Positions 1-5,047 of a DNA stretch of 6,108 nt are shown piece by piece (position 1 is the stretch's first letter; each line of letters opens with the position of its first letter). The stretch spans positions 7,595 through 13,702 of the forward strand of contig DCIH01000046.1 in assembly GCA_002317575.1 (NCBI GenBank), in the 5' to 3' direction. The notes under the pieces are model-generated. The model was not told where the DNA came from, did no database searches, and saw nothing but the letters and a program-made list of their open reading frames with translations. A program made the translations under genes and the position numbers. Origin of the DNA: Verrucomicrobia bacterium UBA1731 (GTDB lineage: Bacteria > Verrucomicrobiota > Kiritimatiellia > RFP12 > UBA1067).

Positions 1-100
1 GCGCACCGTAGAAGAAGGAAAGGTTCACATCCTGCAGGATCGTCTTCGTGCCGACCTGCTTCGTGACGTCGATCAAACTGAACTGATATTCTCCGGCCAT
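1..100 (-). CDS. ettA: EttA-like ABC-F ATPase, N-terminal fragment (cut by window edge)
   Basis: Only the first 33 codons are visible; the gene runs off the left edge. ABC-F proteins are soluble tandem-ATPase translation factors, and EttA (energy-dependent translational throttle) binds the ribosomal E site. The visible residues begin MAGEYQFSLIDVTK and continue to ILQDVNLSFFYGA, where the window ends. This resembles the start of EttA, in which a short beta strand leads to a LSFFPGA-type segment just before the first Walker A loop; here Y replaces P. Walker A, the signature motif and the second ATPase domain lie outside the window. The ATG is 2 bp after the TAG of the upstream TPR gene and has an AAGGA at 110-114, so it is probably translated from the same message. 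Another ABC-F subfamily (Uup or a resistance-type protein) cannot be excluded from so short a piece. Confidence 0.72.
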   Translation of the reverse strand, partial: MAGEYQFSLIDVTKQVGTKTILQDVNLSFFYGA

Positions 101-102
101 GC

Positions 103-1383
103 CTATTTTTCCTTCCCCGCGCGCGCTTTTCCGCGCGCTTCCTGTTTCCGCTGTTCTTCGAGATGCTTGTGCAGAATGATCTTCGCCTTGCGCTTCTTGA
201 GTTCGGCGTCTTCGGGGTGGCGCTTGATGAGCACATCGAGCTGGCGCACGGCCACGTCCTCAAAACCGCCCGCGGCCGCGCATTCGATCATCTCCAGCCG
301 GTGCGCGTCCAGAAGCGGGTCGAGCGCCACGCACTTCGTGAACACCTTCACCGCGATTTCGGGATGCCCCGCGTTCTTCAGGCACACGCCGAAATTGTGA
401 AGAGCCGCGACGTCGCCCGGGAATATCTCCATGCGGTTTTCGTAGCAGCGCAGGGCGCCGCCGAGATTGCCGATCTTCACGTACAGGCGGCCTTCGCGGT
501 CGAGGGCGCCGGCCAACGCCAGGAGCAGCGGATCGTGCGGACTCGCCTTCGCCGCGCGCGCCCAACGGACCAAGGCGTTCGTCCGAACGCCGGCCGCCGC
601 GTCGTCGTAGCCGAGCAAGACGTCGCGACGGGCGCCCTGGACGACTTCGACCGCGTTCGAGAAAACGGCCAGCACGCCGTCATCCACCCCCCGCACGTCA
701 ATCCAGGAAAAGTCCGGATAGCGGAGCGGCGTCAGGTCGAGCGCCCGCACCGGCGCGTCGGCACCTTCGGGCGTCGGACGGAAAAGCGCGCGCAGGCCCT
801 TCCACCATCCGGCCAGAGCGCCCTGACGCGGCGCGTCCGCGAATGCGGGCGCGACTTCGTGCACGTCGCCCACGTAGCAGGACAGCAGTTCCGGCGGCGC
901 GTAAATGCGCGCGGCGGCGAAGCGGTCGAAGGACGCCGGCTCCTCGAACGACTCCAGCAACTTCTCCAGGGACAGCGTATTCCCCGCCGTGAACACGTAA
1001 TCGTAAAGCCCCGTGCTCCACACGCGGCAACCGCCGTGCGCAGACGCGTAGTCCTCCAGGAGCGCGCGGAACCGCCCGCGCGTAAGCATGCGCGCATCGA
1101 CGTGAACGGCGTCCGACTGGCCCGGAATCGCCGCCACGAGCGCCGTGGCGAGCGCGGGGCGAGCGTCGCCGCGGGACGCAAGGTTTCGGTAGGCGCGCAC
1201 CGCGTCCGGCAGACACCACGGAAGCGCCGCGCTCGCCGCGCACAGGCCCAGAAACGTCGCGTGGCGGCGCATGGCGTTCTCCTGCAGATACCACCAGGCG
1301 TGACGAAGATGCGGCGTCGCCACCACGCCGGCAATGGCGTACAAGGCCACGGCCCCGATCAGGATCTTGCGCGTGCCCGTCAT
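103..1383 (-). CDS. Membrane-anchored TPR-like protein with a spermidine-synthase-like C-terminal segment, function unknown
   Basis: A 426-residue protein of unknown function. Two hydrophobic segments are visible at about residues 7-23 and 43-60. Residues about 84-230 (from AIPGQSDAVHVDARML through VWSTGLYDYVF and ELLSCYVGD) recall the region after the catalytic domain in membrane-fused spermidine-synthase-like proteins, but no SAM-binding Rossmann domain precedes them; this resemblance is by eye. Residues about 296-395 contain two to three TPR-like helical pairs, such as NLGGALRCYENRMEIFPGD followed by ALHNFGVCLKNAG and ending in LDPLLD. The tail (about 397-426) is rich in K, R and E. The ATG at 1381-1383 overlaps the waaA stop as ATGA. 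An open frame extends upstream to 1818, but that part lies inside waaA out of frame and is rejected. The Shine-Dalgarno match is poor (GGAGG 13 bases upstream), so translation probably depends on coupling to waaA. TPRs suggest a protein-binding role at the inner membrane. Confidence 0.8.
   Translation of the reverse strand: MTGTRKILIGAVALYAIAGVVATPHLRHAWWYLQENAMRRHATFLGLCAASAALPWCLPDAVRAYRNLASRGDARPALATALVAAIPGQSDAVHVDARMLTRGRFRALLEDYASAHGGCRVWSTGLYDYVFTAGNTLSLEKLLESFEEPASFDRFAAARIYAPPELLSCYVGDVHEVAPAFADAPRQGALAGWWKGLRALFRPTPEGADAPVRALDLTPLRYPDFSWIDVRGVDDGVLAVFSNAVEVVQGARRDVLLGYDDAAAGVRTNALVRWARAAKASPHDPLLLALAGALDREGRLYVKIGNLGGALRCYENRMEIFPGDVAALHNFGVCLKNAGHPEIAVKVFTKCVALDPLLDAHRLEMIECAAAGGFEDVAVRQLDVLIKRHPEDAELKKRKAKIILHKHLEEQRKQEARGKARAGKEK
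110..115 (-). promoter_or_regulatory. Ribosome binding site of the EttA-like gene
   Basis: On the minus strand GAAGGA lies 9 bases before the ATG at 98-100. It sits inside the last codons of the upstream TPR gene. It supports this ATG as the start and shows that the gene has its own initiation site despite the 2-bp gap. Confidence 0.6.
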
Positions 1384-2753
1384 GCCGGACCCAACGCCTC
1401 CACGATTTCGCGCGCGATCCGCGCCGTCGCCCCGCGACGGCGCGTCACGGCCTGGACGGCCTTCGCCCCAAGCGCCATCCGTGCCCCGGGATTCCGCATG
1501 TATTCGACGAGCGCGTCCTCGACCGACGCCGCGTCGGGCCGCTGGTCGATGGCAAAAGACGCCAGCAGGTCGCTCATCACGGGCCGGAAATTCTCGGTGT
1601 TCGGACCCACCACCGTCGCAACGCCGCACAGGCACGGTTCGATCATGTTCTGGCTGCCGTGGGCCGTCACGGTCTTCCCGACGAACGCCACGGACGCGAT
1701 GCCGAAAAGCCCCATGAGCTCGCCCGTCGTGTCGGCGAGAAACACGTCGCGGGCGTCCGCCGCGGCATTCGCCGGGCGCTTCGCCGGCGCGTCCGCGCCG
1801 CACGAGCGGCGGCGGCACGCGAAACCGGCCGCCAGCACGTTCGCCTCCACGGCGTCCGCCTTCTCGAAATGGCGCGGCGCGATCACGAGCTTCAGCGCGG
1901 GATCCGCGTCAAGCGCGCGCCTGTACGCGCGGAGCATCAGCTCGTCTTCGCCCGGCCACGTGCTGCCGCCCAACAGAACGTCGCCTTCGCCCACCCATGC
2001 GCGGAGCTCGCGCTCCTTGGCCTCGTTGCGCCGCGCGACATCGAACTTCACGCTGCCGCTCACGTCGATCGTCCCCGCCTCGCCGCCCGCGTCGAGGATG
2101 CGGCGGCGGTCGAGATCGCTCTGCGCCCAGATCTTGGCGAATGCGCGGAAACAGTCCCCGAAGAACCACTTGAGCTGCCGGTAGCGCGGCGCGGAATGGT
2201 CCGATATGCGCGCATTGACGAGATAGAGCGGCACGCCCGCGCGCCGGACACGGCGGATGAAATTCGGCCATATCTCCGTTTCGGTGAGAATCACCGCGCG
2301 CGGATCGATCGCCGCGAACGCGCGGTTCACGCAGGACGGGAAGTCGACGGGATTGTAGACGAGCACGTCCGCGTCGGTCACTTCCCTTTCCGCGATTTTC
2401 CAGCCGGTCGAGGACGTGGTGGAGAACACGAACCGGATGCCGGGCTCGATTTCCCGCATCGCGCGCATGAGCTGGCCCGCGACCTGCACCTCGCCCACGG
2501 ACACAGCATGGATCCAAACGGGCTTCTTTCCGTTCGCGTGGAGCGCCTTCAAACGCGCCTCGATTTCGGCGGGGTAGCGCCCGAATCGGTCGCCCATGCG
2601 CGCGCGGTAGCCGCCGCGGCGGCGCATGCGCGCCAAAAAGAACGGCATCATCGCCGCATAGCCGACGGCAAACAGGACATTGTAGAAAAACCACTTCACG
2701 GAACGCTTCGCTTTTTTCGCTTCTGTTGCGGAAATGCTGGATTTTACCATCAT
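1380..2753 (-). CDS. waaA: 3-deoxy-D-manno-octulosonic acid (Kdo) transferase
   Basis: WaaA (KdtA, glycosyltransferase family 30) transfers Kdo from CMP-Kdo to the lipid A precursor at the inner face of the inner membrane. The 457-residue length is close to the family norm (about 425 in E. coli). An N-terminal anchor, WFFYNVLFAVGYAAMMPFFL (21-40), is followed by the acceptor half with WIHAVSVGEV (80-89); E88 aligns with the catalytic base (Glu31 in Aquifex WaaA). Further family motifs are YNPVDFP (133-139), TETEIWPNF (157-165), LVNARISD (178-185), SGSVKFD (232-238), GGSTWPGEDE (262-271), APRHFEKAD (292-300), DTTGELMGLFG (341-351) and IEP...GPNTENF (371-389). Residues about 312-336 form an Ala/Arg-rich linker before DVFLAD. 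Two adjacent ATGs (2751-2753 and 2748-2750) are both possible starts; GGAGG sits 5 and 8 bases upstream of them. The number of Kdo residues added cannot be read from sequence. Confidence 0.95.
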   Translation of the reverse strand: MMVKSSISATEAKKAKRSVKWFFYNVLFAVGYAAMMPFFLARMRRRGGYRARMGDRFGRYPAEIEARLKALHANGKKPVWIHAVSVGEVQVAGQLMRAMREIEPGIRFVFSTTSSTGWKIAEREVTDADVLVYNPVDFPSCVNRAFAAIDPRAVILTETEIWPNFIRRVRRAGVPLYLVNARISDHSAPRYRQLKWFFGDCFRAFAKIWAQSDLDRRRILDAGGEAGTIDVSGSVKFDVARRNEAKERELRAWVGEGDVLLGGSTWPGEDELMLRAYRRALDADPALKLVIAPRHFEKADAVEANVLAAGFACRRRSCGADAPAKRPANAAADARDVFLADTTGELMGLFGIASVAFVGKTVTAHGSQNMIEPCLCGVATVVGPNTENFRPVMSDLLASFAIDQRPDAASVEDALVEYMRNPGARMALGAKAVQAVTRRRGATARIAREIVEALGPA

Positions 2754-2757
2754 TCCG

Positions 2758-2764
2758 CCCTCCC
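2758..2764 (-). promoter_or_regulatory. Ribosome binding site of waaA
   Basis: The minus strand carries GGGAGGG in the 29-bp gap between the 3D-protein gene and waaA. It is a strong Shine-Dalgarno match. Its core GGAGG (2759-2763) is 5 bases before the first ATG and 8 before the second, so the second (giving 456 residues) may be the true start. The rest of the gap shows no terminator-like hairpin with a T-run and no convincing promoter. Confidence 0.7.
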
Positions 2765-2782
2765 GCGCAAGTGCCAGCGGGG

Positions 2783-3271
2783 TCATTTGACGACGCGGAC
2801 ATCGAGTTTGCGCGCGCCCCACTTGCGCGCGGCGTCGTGCGAGGGAAACCACACGTCCAAATGACGCCCTTTGATTGACCCGCCCACATCCTCGACGACG
2901 CCCGTGCCATACCCGGGAATATCCAGTCGCGTGCCGAATTTGAACACCTTGGGATCGGCGGCGATCGTGCCGTGTTTCGCCGTCGCGCCCGTCGCCGTAA
3001 CGCCCACCTGCTTGCGCTTCCCCTTCATCGGACCATAATTGTAGATCGGAACGCCGAAGCCGAACCAGTTGCGTTTCCAGCCGCAGCATTTCCCGCAGTT
3101 GCAGTAGCCCGTGACGAGCGTCTTGCCGTCCGGCGGCGACGCATGGCGCGTCCGGTGACGCCGCCACGACCGGCAAACGCAAACCGCCCCCATCAGCAAC
3201 GCGACGGCGACCAGCGCCCAAACGGCCCGCCGAGCGCCGCCGCGGACGCCTTTGCGCAGACGGACGCTCAT
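2783..3271 (-). CDS. Membrane-anchored 3D-domain protein (MltA/double-psi-barrel-like)
   Basis: A 162-residue protein with an Arg-rich N terminus, one hydrophobic segment at 17-33 (VWALVAVALLMGAVCVC) and a C-terminal 3D domain. The 3D domain is named for three conserved aspartates and occurs in MltA-type lytic transglycosylases and YuiC/YocH-like wall proteins. Here they appear as D106 in GTIAADP, D128 in VVEDVGG and D139 in HLDVWF, with GTRLDIPGYG between. All three are present, so an active peptidoglycan-acting fold is plausible but not shown. A YCNCGKCCGW cluster (56-65) starts the domain, and about 25 residues separate it from VGVTATG. The hydrophobic segment may be an uncleaved anchor placing the domain in the periplasm; no convincing lipobox is visible. 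The ATG overlaps the flavoprotein stop by 4 bp (ATGA). The substrate is unknown; lytic transglycosylase activity should not be assumed. Confidence 0.85.
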   Translation of the reverse strand: MSVRLRKGVRGGARRAVWALVAVALLMGAVCVCRSWRRHRTRHASPPDGKTLVTGYCNCGKCCGWKRNWFGFGVPIYNYGPMKGKRKQVGVTATGATAKHGTIAADPKVFKFGTRLDIPGYGTGVVEDVGGSIKGRHLDVWFPSHDAARKWGARKLDVRVVK

Positions 3272-4323
3272 GGCGCACCGACGCTCCGCGACGCCGCCAC
3301 GGACGCCACCGCCAGCCGAGCCGTCGCGAACGCGAGCGACAGATTGTAGCCGCCCGTCGGGCCGTCCACATCCAGCACTTCGCCGGCGAAATACAGTCCC
3401 GGAATCCTCTTCGCCATCATCGTACGCGGGTCGATTTCGTCGAGCGACACGCCGCCAATGGTCACGATGGCCTCCTTGAGCGGACGCGGCCGGGGCGAAT
3501 GCAAGGTCAGCGTTTCGCCGCCGAAGGCGAGCGCCACATCGAACGGCGCGCCGGCGGCGAGATTCTTCGCCGCCCAGCGCTGGCAATTGTACACGGAAGC
3601 GCCAGCGACGCCCGTGGCGTCGAACTCGAGCTCCCCGCGCCAGCGGTAACGCACCGCGCCGTCGACCACCACGCGCCCTTCGGCGTCCTCGTGGCGCCGC
3701 GGCGCCCGCGGCGCGCGCAGGTCGTACCCCGTGAGCCCGGCCTGGAGCGGCGTCACCCTGAGGCCGAGCGCCGCCGCGATCTTCTGTCCGTCGCCCACGC
3801 TGCCCGTCTTCGGGAACGAAACGCCGCCCGTCGCGACAAGCACGTTCTTCGCCCACACCGTAAAATGCCTCGTGGCCACGATGAAGCCGTTCTTCATCGG
3901 CTGCAGACCAGTCACCGCGCAGTTCGTGACGATCGGGATCTCCTTCTCGCGCAACAGGTCGCCGAGCGCGTGAACGACATCCGCCGCCTTCTCGCTCGCC
4001 GGAAAAAGGCGTCCGTCCGCCATGCGCTTTACGCGCAGGCCGAGGGCCTTGAACCCGCCCGCGATGCGCGCCGGCGGAAGCGCCTCGAGCGCCGTGCGCG
4101 CGAAGGACGCGACGGGTTCGCCGCAGTCCGCGAGCATGCGCTCGGCCGAAACGTCCTTCGTGAAATTGCAGCGGCCGTTCGCCGTCATCAGCATCTTGGC
4201 CGCGGGACGCGCCTTGCGTTCGAACACCAGCGCGCCGACGCCGCGCTGCGCCGCGACGGCGGCCGCGAACAGGCCGGCCGCGCCGCCGCCCACGATCGCC
4301 AGCTCCACGGGCTCGTGCTTCAT
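3268..4323 (-). CDS. HI0933/YhiN-family FAD-dependent oxidoreductase, compact form
   Basis: A 351-residue flavoprotein of the HI0933-like family (annotated elsewhere as YhiN, BaiN-like or 'aminoacetone oxidase family FAD-binding enzyme'), for which a physiological substrate is generally not established. Visible motifs in order: Rossmann dinucleotide loop GGGAAGLFAA (12-21) with E35 at the end of the second strand, TANGRCNFTK (47-56), LFPASEKAADVV (106-117), LVATGGVSFPKTGSVGDG (162-179), GGVSLDEIDPRTM (290-302 region), and the C-terminal FAD-binding motif GLYFAGEVLDVDGPTGGYN (309-327). Usual family members are roughly 390-420 residues. The shortfall falls in the middle, between GYDLRAP (about 199) and AIVTIGGV (about 285), where the family's inserted domain normally lies. 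No transmembrane segment or signal peptide is seen, so it should be cytosolic. The ATG overlaps the araD stop as ATGA, and no good Shine-Dalgarno is present, suggesting coupled translation. Confidence 0.9.
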   Translation of the reverse strand: MKHEPVELAIVGGGAAGLFAAAVAAQRGVGALVFERKARPAAKMLMTANGRCNFTKDVSAERMLADCGEPVASFARTALEALPPARIAGGFKALGLRVKRMADGRLFPASEKAADVVHALGDLLREKEIPIVTNCAVTGLQPMKNGFIVATRHFTVWAKNVLVATGGVSFPKTGSVGDGQKIAAALGLRVTPLQAGLTGYDLRAPRAPRRHEDAEGRVVVDGAVRYRWRGELEFDATGVAGASVYNCQRWAAKNLAAGAPFDVALAFGGETLTLHSPRPRPLKEAIVTIGGVSLDEIDPRTMMAKRIPGLYFAGEVLDVDGPTGGYNLSLAFATARLAVASVAASRSVGAP

Positions 4324-5030
4324 GCGCCGCGCTTGCCCTGCCCGTAGTAGGCGTTCGGTCCGTGCTTGCGCAGGAAATGCTTTTCGGCGACGTGCGCCGG
4401 CAGAAGCGCCGACGGGCGTTGTGCGGCCAGCTGTTCCGTGAGGCGCGCCATGCGCGCGACGGTCTCGAGCGCCACGGCGTTGTCCACGGCCTTCATCACG
4501 TCCGCGCCCCACGCGAACGGACCGTGTCCGGCCGCCAGCGCCGCGGGACAGTGCATGGGGTCGGCGCCCGCGAGGCGTTCGACGATCGCCTTGCCCGTGT
4601 CGCGCTCGTAGGCCGACGCGACCTCTTCGGGCGTCAGCATGCGCGTGACGGGAACGGCCCCGTGGAAATGGTCCGCGTGCGTGGTGCCGTAGCAGGGGAT
4701 CTCGCGGCCGGCCTGCGCCCAGGCCGTCGCCTCCGGCGAATGCGTGTGCACGACGCCGCCGACGGCCGGGAACGCACGGTAAAGCTCAAGGTGCGTGGGC
4801 GTGTCGCTCGACGGATTGAGGCGTCCCTCGCGCATGTGCCCGTCCGAGAGGTCCACCACCACGAGATCGCGCGGCTTCAGGAGACCGTAGGGTACGCCGC
4901 TCGGCTTGATGACGATGCAGCCCGTCTCGTCGTCCCGGCCGCTCGCGTTGCCCCACGTGAGGACGGCGAGCCCCTCCTCCTGCAGGCGCATGTTCGCGTA
5001 ATAGACCCTCTTCTTCAGTTCTTCCAGCAC
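4320..5030 (-). CDS. araD: L-ribulose-5-phosphate 4-epimerase
   Basis: AraD, a zinc-dependent class II aldolase-fold enzyme, interconverts L-ribulose 5-phosphate and D-xylulose 5-phosphate, linking L-arabinose use (or L-ascorbate-type routes with the UlaF/SgbE isozymes) to the pentose phosphate pathway. The 236 residues match E. coli AraD (231) over the full length. Phosphate/substrate loops are WGNAS (26-30) and KPSGV (42-46). Metal ligands are D76 in SSDTPTH, H95 and H97 in HTH, and H169 in GHGPFAWG. The catalytic D120 lies in GTTHAD, and the C-terminal NAYYGQ holds Y229. All key residues are present, so the enzyme should be active. The GTG start at 5028-5030 is chosen because it gives MLEELKKRV, matching the E. 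coli N terminus, and has GGAGG 7 bases upstream; a longer open frame to 5111 overlaps sctU and is rejected. No araA or araB is in the window. UlaF or SgbE function cannot be excluded by sequence alone. Confidence 0.93.
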   Translation of the reverse strand: MLEELKKRVYYANMRLQEEGLAVLTWGNASGRDDETGCIVIKPSGVPYGLLKPRDLVVVDLSDGHMREGRLNPSSDTPTHLELYRAFPAVGGVVHTHSPEATAWAQAGREIPCYGTTHADHFHGAVPVTRMLTPEEVASAYERDTGKAIVERLAGADPMHCPAALAAGHGPFAWGADVMKAVDNAVALETVARMARLTEQLAAQRPSALLPAHVAEKHFLRKHGPNAYYGQGKRGA

Positions 5031-5037
5031 GGCCAGG

Positions 5038-5042
5038 CCTCC
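5038..5042 (-). promoter_or_regulatory. Ribosome binding site fixing the araD GTG start
   Basis: GGAGG on the minus strand lies in the 17-bp gap after the sctU stop codon and 7 bases before GTG (5028-5030). It decides the start of araD and rules out the longer in-frame extension, which would overlap the end of sctU. Confidence 0.75.
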
Positions 5043-5047
5043 AGACC

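Noticed and set aside
1384..1818. Upstream extension of the TPR gene frame to 1818
   Set aside because: It would overlap waaA by over 400 bases out of frame, and its translation is Arg/Gly-rich. The ATG overlapping the waaA stop is the natural start.
163..2184. A 673-codon open frame on the plus strand
   Set aside because: It lies antisense to the TPR gene and to waaA, which has clear family motifs. Its translation is Arg/His/Ala-rich without domains, typical of a GC-bias shadow.
2711..2720. A run of six A (minus strand) in the waaA start region as a slippage site
   Set aside because: It encodes the Lys-rich N terminus in frame and needs no frameshift to give full-length WaaA.
1659..2864. 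A 401-codon plus-strand open frame
   Set aside because: Antisense to waaA and to the end of the 3D gene. Low-complexity Arg/Ala/His translation with no recognisable motif.
3173..3223. Possible lipoprotein signal in the 3D protein (cysteines 31 and 33)
   Set aside because: The residues before each cysteine do not fit a lipobox, and an Arg-rich stretch follows directly. A plain membrane anchor is the simpler reading.
3499..4347. A 282-codon plus-strand open frame
   Set aside because: Antisense to the flavoprotein, whose FAD motifs are unambiguous. The composition is that of a shadow frame.
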